Positions 44,028-51,456 of a stretch of 64,000 nt of DNA are shown piece by piece. Numbering within the stretch: the first letter of the stretch is position 1; each line of letters opens with the position of its first letter. This DNA is from an uncultured Myxococcales bacterium. GTDB lineage: Bacteria; Myxococcota; Myxococcia; Myxococcales; Myxococcaceae. Position numbers and translations under genes: made by a program. Under the pieces are notes generated by a model that searched no databases, was not told the origin of the DNA, and saw only the letters and a list, made by a program, of their open reading frames with translations. The DNA is taken from the NCBI GenBank assembly GCA_937980205.1, contig CALJKW010000066.1, positions 62,001 through 126,000 on the forward strand. The letters run 5' to 3'.

Positions 44028-45742
44028 GGGCCGCGCTCCTCGTCGTGGTGGGCCTCGCGCTGCCGGCGGCGGCGCAGGCCGATCTGACCGCTTCGATGGT
44101 GGTCGGCCCTGCGACGGGGGCGCCAGGCGCGCAGGTCAACATCGCCGCCACGCTGCGCAACGCCGGCACCACGCCGGTGGGCGGCGAGCTGCGCTACACG
44201 TACTTCATCTCGTCCGACCGCGCGGTGACCATCTCGGACCTGCCGATCGAGACGAAGCTGACGTCGATGGATCTGCAGGCGATGCAGTCGTTGGCGGTGA
44301 ACGACCCGGTCACGCTGCCGATGGGGCTCACCGCCGGCCAGCACTGGATCGGCGTCTGCGTGAACTTCGACTCGAACGGCAGCCGCTTCGTCGTCACCGA
44401 GCCGACGTACTCGAACAACTGCGCGCAGGATCCGAACCCGGTCATCATCACCGCGGGGCCGGTGACGATCTTGACGCCTTCGATGTTGCCCCCGACTACG
44501 CAGTACGCGCCGTTCGGGCTGCGGCTCGAGGCGCAGGGCGGAAACGGCTCGTACCAGTGGTCGCTCGAGCCCGGCTCGACGCTGCCGCCGGGCCTGCGCA
44601 TGACGGCCATGGGCGACATCTCGGGCAGCCCGACCATCGCCGGGCCGTTCTCGTTCACCGTGAAGGTGACGTCGGGCACGTCGACGGCGACGGCGACGCT
44701 CTCCGGGACGGTGGCGCCCGGCAGCATGGCGCTCGCGGTGGTCGATCAGGATCTGCCGTCGGCCGAGTTCGGTCGGTTCTACGAGGCGCGCCTGGTCGCC
44801 GCGGGCGGCAAGCCGCCGTACGTCTGGTCCCGCGCGCCGGACACGGTCCTGCCGCCGGGCCTGGGCATCTCGTTCGACGGAGCGCTCACCGGCCGCCCGA
44901 CGCGCGCCGGCTCGTTCACGTTCGGGGTGCAGGTGACCGACGGGAACATGGCGGTGGCGACGCGGCCGCTCTCGCTGCGCGTCACGACGCCGACGGGCCT
45001 GCACGTCGCCATTCCCCAGCTCGAGACCGCGTTTCTGCAGCGCGACTACGCGCAGCCGCTGACCGCGGTGGGCGGCAAGGCGCCGTACACGTGGACGGTG
45101 ACGTCCTTCCAGTCGCTGCCGCAGGACGCGACCGAGGTGCCCGGCGCGGTGCTTGAGACGTTCCCCGAAGGGTTCGGCCTCGCCATCGACGGCGCGTCGC
45201 TGCGCGGCGTCCCCAGGCGCGCCGGCATGTATGCCGTGACGCTGCGGGTGACCGACTCGAACAGCGGCGAGGACACGACGAAGCTCTTGCTCAAGGTCAG
45301 CTACGCCGACCCCATCGCCATCGTCACGCTGGTGCTGCCCGACGCGTTCGTCGCCTCGGACTACGTCGCGAAGCTCTCGCACAACCGCCAGGTCGAGACC
45401 GGCAACGCCGTCTACTCGATGCCGTGCGTGCAGGTGCCGTCGGCGACCGGGGAGTTCACGTGCCAGGAGATGGGCCCCAAGCAGCGCCTGCCGGCCGGCC
45501 TCGAACTGCGCGAAGACGGCACCATCATCGGCCAGCCTCACTTCGCGGACGAGGGCGCCTACTCGTTCCTCGTCGCGGTGACGGACCCGGAGGGGCGGCG
45601 CGACGTGCGCAGCCTCTCCATTCGCCTCAGGCCCGCGCCGATCGAGGCGTCGGGCTGTTCCGGCGCAGGTTTCGCTGCGCCTTCATTGCTGCTGTCGCTG
45701 TTTGTGTTGGCCGGAATTCGACGTAAGAGAGCCACCCCGTGA
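44024..45742 (+). CDS. MYXO-CTERM surface protein with CARDB and Ig-like domains
   Basis: A 572-residue paralog of the second half of the preceding protein. GTG start overlaps its stop as GTGA; signal peptide VRAALLVVVGLALPAAAQA. Residues 20-145 form one CARDB domain (ADLTASMVVGPATGAPGAQVNI). Residues about 150-535 form four putative-Ig/He_PIG domains with the GLR/LPPGL...G-x-P signature (TLPPGLRMTAMGDISGSPT, VLPPGLGISFDGALTGRPT). The tail has Gly-Cys545, a hydrophobic helix and RRKR, a MYXO-CTERM-like sorting signal. The nidogen-like domain of its relatives is missing. Likely exposed on the cell surface with the other products of this locus. Its stop overlaps the next GTG as GTGA. Confidence 0.88.
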   Translation: MRAALLVVVGLALPAAAQADLTASMVVGPATGAPGAQVNIAATLRNAGTTPVGGELRYTYFISSDRAVTISDLPIETKLTSMDLQAMQSLAVNDPVTLPMGLTAGQHWIGVCVNFDSNGSRFVVTEPTYSNNCAQDPNPVIITAGPVTILTPSMLPPTTQYAPFGLRLEAQGGNGSYQWSLEPGSTLPPGLRMTAMGDISGSPTIAGPFSFTVKVTSGTSTATATLSGTVAPGSMALAVVDQDLPSAEFGRFYEARLVAAGGKPPYVWSRAPDTVLPPGLGISFDGALTGRPTRAGSFTFGVQVTDGNMAVATRPLSLRVTTPTGLHVAIPQLETAFLQRDYAQPLTAVGGKAPYTWTVTSFQSLPQDATEVPGAVLETFPEGFGLAIDGASLRGVPRRAGMYAVTLRVTDSNSGEDTTKLLLKVSYADPIAIVTLVLPDAFVASDYVAKLSHNRQVETGNAVYSMPCVQVPSATGEFTCQEMGPKQRLPAGLELREDGTIIGQPHFADEGAYSFLVAVTDPEGRRDVRSLSIRLRPAPIEASGCSGAGFAAPSLLLSLFVLAGIRRKRATP

Positions 45743-47046
45743 ATCGATCGCTTTACTGCGCCCTTCCCCTGATGCTGCTCGCCCTCTCCTGTGGGGGCGG
45801 CAACAGGAACCTGTGCACCTCGAAGAACATCCGCTGCGACAACCCGCTCATCTGCGACCCGGATGACGGCCTGTGCAAGTGCGGCGGCCACGGCGGCGTC
45901 GTCTGCCCGGCGATGTTCATCTGCGACTCGGCGACGAACACCTGCCAGTCGACGCGCTGTGCCGGCATCGACTGCTCGTCGAAGGCGGGTACGAGCTGCG
46001 ACGTGTTCGACGGCATGTGCAAGTGCGGCGGCACCGGCGGCACGGTCTGCGGGGCGACCGAGAGCTGCGACCCGGCGGCGAAGCGGTGCAACCCGACGGT
46101 GAGCTGCAGCGAGCGCGCCTGCTCGCGCAACCAGACCTGCAACCTGCAGACGGGCCAGTGCCAGTGCGGCACGCAGATGTGCGCCGACAACCAGTTCTGC
46201 TCGCCCGGTGAGATGAAGTCGTGCGTCCCGGCGCTGTGCAATGGCGTGCACTGCGCCGGCGCGAACGTCTGCGACCCGAACGACGGCTACTGCAAGTGCA
46301 ACGGCGTGATCTGCCAGAGCGGCGAGGTCTGCGGCTGCCCGCCCGGCTCCGACGGCGGCACGTGCAGCGACACCCAGCGCGTGTGCCGCTCGGGCAGCGC
46401 GTGCACGGGCGTGACCTGCGTGAACGGCGCGACGTGCGACCCGGTCGACGGCCAGTGCAAGTGCGGGGGCCCCGGCGGCCCGGTCTGCGCCTCGAACCAG
46501 ATCTGCTCGCTCGGCCCCCCGGCGCAGTGCCAGGGCGGCGCGCAGTGCGTGAACCCCGACGGCGGCATGAAGGTCTGCGCCGGCGGCACCTCGTGCGACC
46601 CCGAGGACGGGCGCTGCAAGTGCGGCGGCCGCGGCGGCACCGTGTGCGGCACCGCTGACGCCGGCATGCCGGCCGAGGTGTGCGTGTCGAGCGCGCTCCA
46701 GCAGTCGTGCCGCCGCCCCTGCGACATCCGCGCTCCGGATTGCCCGACCGGCACGTACTGCTTCTTCGACTCTTCGGCTGCCACGCCGGTCGCGTACTGC
46801 GCGACGCCGACGGGCACCCAGGTCGAAGACTCGGCCTGCCAGTCGCCCACCGCGTGCTTCAGCGGCACTCCGCCGCGCGCCATGCACTGCAACGGCCTGG
46901 CGCTCGGCCAGACCGGCATCTGCAAGCCGTACTGCGACGTCGCCAACGGAATGGCCGGTTGCCTCCAGGTGCCCCGCGCGCAGATCTGCCAGCAGATCGC
47001 GGCGGCCCCGGCGGGAAGCAACTACGGCTACTGCCAGCCGCAGTAG
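45739..47046 (+). CDS. Cys-rich repeat lipoprotein
   Basis: A 435-residue lipoprotein starting with GTG (VNRSLYCALPLMLLALSCGGG; lipobox LALSC). Its body repeats a Cys-rich unit of the form C-D-P-x-D-G-x-C-K-C-(GG-x-GG-x-VC) at least six times (DPDDGLCKCGGHGGVVC, DVFDGMCKCGGTGGTVC, DPVDGQCKCGGPGGPVC, DPEDGRCKCGGRGGTVC). This suggests an array of small disulfide-rich knots like EGF modules. The last 110 residues have a different Cys pattern. Such proteins are common in myxobacterial envelopes and their function is unknown. It is the last gene of the surface locus, translationally coupled to the one before. Confidence 0.87.
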   Translation: MNRSLYCALPLMLLALSCGGGNRNLCTSKNIRCDNPLICDPDDGLCKCGGHGGVVCPAMFICDSATNTCQSTRCAGIDCSSKAGTSCDVFDGMCKCGGTGGTVCGATESCDPAAKRCNPTVSCSERACSRNQTCNLQTGQCQCGTQMCADNQFCSPGEMKSCVPALCNGVHCAGANVCDPNDGYCKCNGVICQSGEVCGCPPGSDGGTCSDTQRVCRSGSACTGVTCVNGATCDPVDGQCKCGGPGGPVCASNQICSLGPPAQCQGGAQCVNPDGGMKVCAGGTSCDPEDGRCKCGGRGGTVCGTADAGMPAEVCVSSALQQSCRRPCDIRAPDCPTGTYCFFDSSAATPVAYCATPTGTQVEDSACQSPTACFSGTPPRAMHCNGLALGQTGICKPYCDVANGMAGCLQVPRAQICQQIAAAPAGSNYGYCQPQ

Positions 47047-47054
47047 AACGAAAT

Positions 47055-47146
47055 TACGTGGACGTGGACGTGGACGTGGACGTGGACGTGGACGTCCTTT
47101 CGCGGCGCTCGCAACTGCCGTCCACGTCCACGTCCACGTCCACGTA
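47055..47146. repeat. inverted arrays of the hexamer ACGTGG / CCACGT
   Basis: Six full ACGTGG units run from 47056 to 47091 and continue into ACGTCC. After 23 bases of unrelated sequence come four GTCCAC units (47120-47143). The outer ends TTACGTGG and CCACGTAA are perfect complements, so the right arm of about 28 bases pairs fully with the left one and the left array has two extra units. The result is a long hairpin with internal slippage freedom, directly after the stop of the Cys-rich lipoprotein gene. Confidence 0.9.
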
Positions 47147-47189
47147 AGGCGCTGTCACCTCGCCGTTCCGCAGCGGGCACCGGCACCCG

Positions 47190-47217
47190 TTGACAGGTCC
47201 TCTGCCGCTGGTATTTG
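47190..47217 (+). promoter_or_regulatory. candidate sigma70-type promoter of the acyl-CoA dehydrogenase gene
   Basis: A perfect TTGACA (47190-47195) is followed after 16 bases by TATTTG (47212-47217), 29 bases before the ATG. TTTGA (47214-47218) and TCAAA (47227-47231) form a small inverted repeat over the presumed start, which could be an operator. The -10 match is only partial. Confidence 0.4.
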
Positions 47218-47246
47218 ACTCCGTAATCAAACCCCACGAGGTCACC

Positions 47247-48392
47247 ATGTCGATTTCGAACCCGTTCACTCCCGAGCACGACGCGTTCCGCAAGACCGTG
47301 AAGGCGTGGGTCGAGAAGGAGCTCGCGCCGCACTCGCTCGAGTGGGACCGCGCGGGCATCTTCCCCAAAGAGGTCTTCAAGAAGGCCGGCGAGCTCGGCT
47401 TCCTCGGCATCAACCACGACCCGAAGTACGGCGGCAGCGGCCTCGACTACTGGTACGTGACGGCGTTCACCGAAGAGCTGCTCGGCTCGCGCAACGCCGG
47501 CGTCAACATGGCGCTGCTGGTGCAGTCGCAGATGGCGACGCCGATCATCAACGAGATCGGCACCGACGAGCAGAAGCGCGAGTTCCTCGCTCCGGCGCTC
47601 GCGGGCGAGAAGATCGCCGCGCTCGGCGTCTCGGAGCCCGGCGCCGGCTCGGACGTCGCCAACCTGAAGACCACCGCCCGCCGCGTCGGTGACGACTACG
47701 TCATCAACGGCTCGAAGATGTGGATCACCAACGGCACGCGCGCCGACTTCATCACGCTCGGCGTCCGCACCGGCGACCCGGGCTACGGCGGCATCTCGCT
47801 CGTCACGTTCCCCACCGACGTGAAGGGCTTCTCGGTCTCGAAGAAGCTCGACAAGATCGGCAACCTCTCCTCGGACACCGCGATCCTCTTCTTCGAGGAT
47901 TGCCGCATCCCCGCCCGCTACGTGCTCGGCGAAGAGAACGAGGGCTTCTACCACATCATGACCAACTTCCAGGGCGAGCGGCTCACCGCCGCCATCTGCG
48001 CCGTCGCCGGCATGGAGCGCATGGTCGCCGACGCCGTCCGCTACGGCCACGAGCGCGAGGCCTTCGGAAAGCCCCTCATCAAGTTCCAGGTCTGGAAGCA
48101 CAAGTTCGTCGAGCACCTGTCGAACATCGAGGCCGCCAAGCGGCTCACGTACCACGCGGTGGATCTCTTCGATCGCAAGGAGAACCCCGTGAAGGAGATC
48201 TCCATGGCGAAGCTCGTCGCCGGCGATCTCGCCCAGAAGGTCGCCTACGACTGCCAGCAGTTCCACGGCGGCATGGGCTACATCGAGGAGACCGACATCG
48301 CCCGCGCCTGGCGCGACATCCGCCTCATCACCATCGGCGGCGGCACGAGCGAGATCATGAAGGAGATCATCTCCAAGCTCGTGGGCTTCTAA
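47247..48392 (+). CDS. acyl-CoA dehydrogenase
   Basis: FAD enzyme of fatty-acid or branched-chain catabolism that oxidises acyl-CoA to the 2-enoyl-CoA and passes electrons to ETF; cytoplasmic. A total of 381 residues is typical. Motifs: LGFLGINHDPKYGGSGLDY, ALGVSEPGAGSDVANLKTTA (flavin/substrate signature), MWITNGTRADF, and QQFHGGMGYIEETDIARAWRDIRLITIGGGTSEIMKEII, where the Glu of IEE is at the position of the catalytic base of long-chain/short-chain enzymes. The ATG at 47247 follows a GAGG site. Chain-length specificity cannot be assigned. It stands alone after the repeat array. Confidence 0.95.
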   Translation: MSISNPFTPEHDAFRKTVKAWVEKELAPHSLEWDRAGIFPKEVFKKAGELGFLGINHDPKYGGSGLDYWYVTAFTEELLGSRNAGVNMALLVQSQMATPIINEIGTDEQKREFLAPALAGEKIAALGVSEPGAGSDVANLKTTARRVGDDYVINGSKMWITNGTRADFITLGVRTGDPGYGGISLVTFPTDVKGFSVSKKLDKIGNLSSDTAILFFEDCRIPARYVLGEENEGFYHIMTNFQGERLTAAICAVAGMERMVADAVRYGHEREAFGKPLIKFQVWKHKFVEHLSNIEAAKRLTYHAVDLFDRKENPVKEISMAKLVAGDLAQKVAYDCQQFHGGMGYIEETDIARAWRDIRLITIGGGTSEIMKEIISKLVGF

Positions 48393-48422
48393 GAGGCAGG
48401 GCGGACTAGACTCCGCGGCGCC

Positions 48423-49916
48423 TTGAGCCGCTCAACCCTCGCCCTCGCCGTCGCCCTCTGCGCCGCCGCGCTGCCCGCGCGCGCGGACTACATGGATCAC
48501 TTCGTCGTCCGCGACGACGTCGGCATCCACAAGGCGCCGTATTTGGGGAACGCCGAGCTGCTCGTCATCGTCCTCGAGGTCGAGGATCAGAAGCCCGTCG
48601 ACGTCGCGCGGCTGTACGACTTCTTCACCGGCACCGGCCCCGACGGCTTCGTGAGCTACATGCAGACGGTGTCGCTCGGCCGCTACAAGCCGCACGTCAC
48701 CATCGGCCCGACGGTGCGCTACCCGACGTGCCCGCTGCCGCAGTTCCCCAACTGCCGCGTCGCGCGCGGAGACATCGCCGCCTTCGCCGCCGGCATCGAC
48801 ATGATCCGCGAGGCGGTGCGGCGCATGAACACCGAGGGAGACGGCTTCGACTTCTCGAAGCTCGACGTGAACGGCCGCCGCGGCACCGCCGACGGCTGGG
48901 CCGACGGCGTGATGCTCATCACGAACGTGGCGTTCGGCGGCATCGCGTTCCCCTTCGGCTACTACAACCGCGGCGACAACCTCTCGGGCGGTACGGGCGG
49001 GCCGCTGATCGTCGACGGCGTGAAGATCGGCCACGTCGCGATCGCCGGCTACGACGACGTCTACACGATGGTGCACGAGTTCGGGCACCTGCAGGGGCTC
49101 ACCGATCTGTACGCCGAGAACAACTCGTACCCCGGCCTGCAGTTCTCGGTGATGGGCTCGTGGCTCTACGACAGCAACATGCCGCTGCACGACGCGGAGA
49201 CGCGCTTCCGGCTGCGCTGGGCCAACTGGCACCAGGTGCAGGGGCGCCAGCGCGTCGTCATTCGCCCGGCCGAGACGAGCGGCGAGGTGTGGCGGCTCGG
49301 CATCGGGAACGAGTACTTCCTCGTCGAGAACCGCGGCCCCGGGCAGTTCGACAGGTCGTTCACCACGCGCGGTCTCGCCGTGTACCACGTCGACCGATCC
49401 GGCCTGCGCGGCGAGGAGGGCCGCTTCCAGGACCGCCTGCTCAACTGCGTGAACTGCGACAAGTGGCGCCCGTTCATCTTGAACCTTCAAGGGGACGGGA
49501 AGTTCGAGCTGCAGAAAGACGACACGGCCAAGGTCAACTACGAGGACGACCTGTTCCGCGACGGCGACTCGCTGGGAGAGGACAAGAGCGGCATGCCGCT
49601 GTCGGAGGCCCACCAGGTGGCCTCGACGAACTGGTACTCGGGGCAGCCGTCGGGCATCTCGATCTCCGAGATCCAGGTGCGCGACGACGGGAACATCGTC
49701 GCCACGCTCGAAGCGCCGAGCAGCGGTCAGTGCGCCGACACGCTGTGCGCGGAAGGCGAGGGGTGTTTCCCCATCACCTGCGAGCACCCTGGAGCGTCGA
49801 GCGCCGGCGGGTGCGGCTGCTCGGGCTCGCCGGGCGTGCTCTTCGGAGCGCTGGGGCTACTTCTTCTTGAACAGCGCCTCCGCCGCCGACAAGAGCGAGT
49901 CCTTCGTCGGGCCTGA
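48423..49916 (+). CDS. M6-like zinc metallopeptidase with MYXO-CTERM tail
   Basis: A 497-residue exported protein with TTG start and signal peptide (LSRSTLALAVALCAAALPARA). The zinc motif is His218-Glu-Phe-Gly-His222-x2-Gly-x2-Asp228 (HEFGHLQGLTD), as in M6 (immune inhibitor A-type) peptidases, and is followed by FSVMGSWLYDSN and a C-terminal beta region (YFLVENRGPGQFDRSF, GLAVYHVDRSG). After a Cys-rich spacer the protein ends GGCGCSG, a hydrophobic helix and RLRRRQ, a MYXO-CTERM-like sorting tail. It is probably a surface protease. The last 60 bases overlap the convergent zinc-ribbon gene. Confidence 0.87.
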   Translation: MSRSTLALAVALCAAALPARADYMDHFVVRDDVGIHKAPYLGNAELLVIVLEVEDQKPVDVARLYDFFTGTGPDGFVSYMQTVSLGRYKPHVTIGPTVRYPTCPLPQFPNCRVARGDIAAFAAGIDMIREAVRRMNTEGDGFDFSKLDVNGRRGTADGWADGVMLITNVAFGGIAFPFGYYNRGDNLSGGTGGPLIVDGVKIGHVAIAGYDDVYTMVHEFGHLQGLTDLYAENNSYPGLQFSVMGSWLYDSNMPLHDAETRFRLRWANWHQVQGRQRVVIRPAETSGEVWRLGIGNEYFLVENRGPGQFDRSFTTRGLAVYHVDRSGLRGEEGRFQDRLLNCVNCDKWRPFILNLQGDGKFELQKDDTAKVNYEDDLFRDGDSLGEDKSGMPLSEAHQVASTNWYSGQPSGISISEIQVRDDGNIVATLEAPSSGQCADTLCAEGEGCFPITCEHPGASSAGGCGCSGSPGVLFGALGLLLLEQRLRRRQERVLRRA

Positions 49917-50147
49917 GGCGCGCTCGGCGCCGTCGCCGATCTGGTACAGCTCGCAGAAGTTGGCGCCTTCCTTGTCGCTGGGCACCTCGGCGAACGGCTC
50001 TTTGCATTCTTTCGCGACGGTCTCGTCGTAGTGCCGGCAATGAATGCAGGCGTGCAATTCGGCCCCGCAATGGGGGCAGAGGTCGCGGCGACCGACCTGG
50101 TTCGCGATGACCTCGACCCGCTTGCCGCACTTTCCACACCCCGGCAT
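49857..50147 (-). CDS. small zinc-ribbon hypothetical protein
   Basis: A 96-residue cytoplasmic protein. MPGCGKCGKRVEVI, DLCPHCGAELHACIHCRHYD and KECKEPF give three Cys pairs and a His, enough for one or two zinc sites. The C-terminal part (SDKEGANFCELYQIGD, then a Lys-rich helix) resembles a short conserved hypothetical family. It overlaps the 3' end of the peptidase gene by 60 bases on the other strand and is divergent from the next gene 23 bases away. Function unknown. Confidence 0.8.
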   Translation of the reverse strand: MPGCGKCGKRVEVIANQVGRRDLCPHCGAELHACIHCRHYDETVAKECKEPFAEVPSDKEGANFCELYQIGDGAERASGPTKDSLLSAAEALFKKK

Positions 50148-50170
50148 GTGCCGGGTATAACACCCGCCCC

Positions 50171-50803
50171 ATGACGCACCTCCTCCTCCTGCCCGCTCTC
50201 CTCGCTGCCGAACCCGTCGAGCTCAGCCAAGACGAGTTCAAGATGTACCGGCACTACAAGAACGCGATCGAAGACCCGCGCGTCCAGAAGATGAAGCCCG
50301 AGGCGCGCAACGGCGCCATCGCGAAGGACGCGAAGTTCAAGCTGAAGGACATGGAGAAGGCGATCGCGCGCGCCGAGAGCGCCGGCGACTTCAAGGCGAA
50401 GTGCGAGGGCAACATCAAGGAAGCCGTCGACCAGGGCAAGCTCAAGGGCCTCATCGGCAAGGTCGAGGTCGACGTCACCGAGCCGCACGCCGTCGCGTAC
50501 GTGCAGTGGCTGAACGAAGCGCCCGAGAAGCTCGCGTACGAGGCGTCGCTGGTCGCGGCGCAGACCAACGCCGCGTGCCCGATCTTGTCGACGATTCAGG
50601 TCTGGGCGCAGGACAAGGCCGCTCCGAAGGTGCGCGTGTTCCAGGCGCTCATCTCGTCGAGCGCGGCCGCGAAGATCAACGCCGAGAAGGCGGAGGACTT
50701 CGCCCAGACGCGCTACATCCGCCTGTTCGAGAAGCTGAAGAGCGTCGCGAACGGAGACGATCTCTCGGCCGAGCAGGGCACGCCGACGGCGTCCGGCGGG
50801 TGA
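50171..50803 (+). CDS. exported hypothetical protein
   Basis: A 210-residue protein with a short signal peptide (MTHLLLLPALLAAEP). The rest is helical and charged, with a conserved-looking EFKMYRHYKNAIEDPRVQKMKPEARNGAIAKDAKFKL and two Cys (KCEGN, ACPIL). No family recognised. Its TGA overlaps the GTG of rlmE. Confidence 0.7.
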   Translation: MTHLLLLPALLAAEPVELSQDEFKMYRHYKNAIEDPRVQKMKPEARNGAIAKDAKFKLKDMEKAIARAESAGDFKAKCEGNIKEAVDQGKLKGLIGKVEVDVTEPHAVAYVQWLNEAPEKLAYEASLVAAQTNAACPILSTIQVWAQDKAAPKVRVFQALISSSAAAKINAEKAEDFAQTRYIRLFEKLKSVANGDDLSAEQGTPTASGG

Positions 50804-51402
50804 GCCACAAGCCGTACAAGCCGAAGGATCACTTCTTCAAGAAGGCCCACGACCAGGGCCTGCGCGCGCGGTCTGCGTTCAAGATCGAGGAGATCGCGAA
50901 GCGCTTCTCGCTCTTCCGCAAGGGGCACGCGGTGCTCGACCTGGGCGCCGCGCCCGGCGGCTTCCTGCAGATCATCGCGAACGAGGTCGGGCCGTCCGGC
51001 TCCGTCATCGGAGTCGACGTCGCCGCCATCAAGCCGCTCGGCCGGCCCAACGTGAAGACCGCCGTGCTCGACGTGCTGGCCGACGACTTCGATGCGAAGC
51101 TCCTCGAGCTGTACGCGGGCACGTTCGACTCGGTGGTGTCCGACCTCGCGCCGAAGACGAGCGGCATCCGCTCGACCGACGAGGCCCGCTCGATTCGCCT
51201 GGCCGGCAAGGCGCTCGACGTCTCACGCGCCCGCGGCAAGCCCGGCTCGAGCTTCGTGGCGAAGCTGTTCATGGGCGGCGACTTCGAGCAGTTCCGCAAC
51301 GAGGTGCGCGCGACGTTCGAGGACGTGAAGGTCGTGCGGCCCGAAGCCACCCGCGGCGCGAGCGTCGAGGTGTACCTGGTGGGGCTGCGCCGAAAAGTGT
51401 GA
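50800..51402 (+). CDS. rlmE: 23S rRNA 2'-O-methyltransferase RlmE (FtsJ/RrmJ)
   Basis: Methylates the 2'-OH of U2552 (E. coli numbering) of 23S rRNA in the 50S subunit. The 200-residue protein begins with GTG in a GTGA overlap. The SAM loop is AVLDLGAAPGGFLQ and the Lys-Asp-Lys-Glu catalytic tetrad is complete: Lys28 (SAFKIEE), Asp115 (VVSDLAPKTSG), Lys155 (FVAKLFMG) and Glu190 (ASVEVYLV). The length is normal for the family. No ftsH follows, unlike in enterobacteria. Confidence 0.96.
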   Translation: MSHKPYKPKDHFFKKAHDQGLRARSAFKIEEIAKRFSLFRKGHAVLDLGAAPGGFLQIIANEVGPSGSVIGVDVAAIKPLGRPNVKTAVLDVLADDFDAKLLELYAGTFDSVVSDLAPKTSGIRSTDEARSIRLAGKALDVSRARGKPGSSFVAKLFMGGDFEQFRNEVRATFEDVKVVRPEATRGASVEVYLVGLRRKV

Positions 51403-51456
51403 CTCAGAAATGAAACCTCGGTGGGTGTGGTGCGTGTCTATGCTCGTAAGGCGCCC

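Noticed and set aside
47055..47146. CRISPR or coding repeat
   Set aside because: A plain hexamer array in inverted orientation; no open frame with a start uses it.
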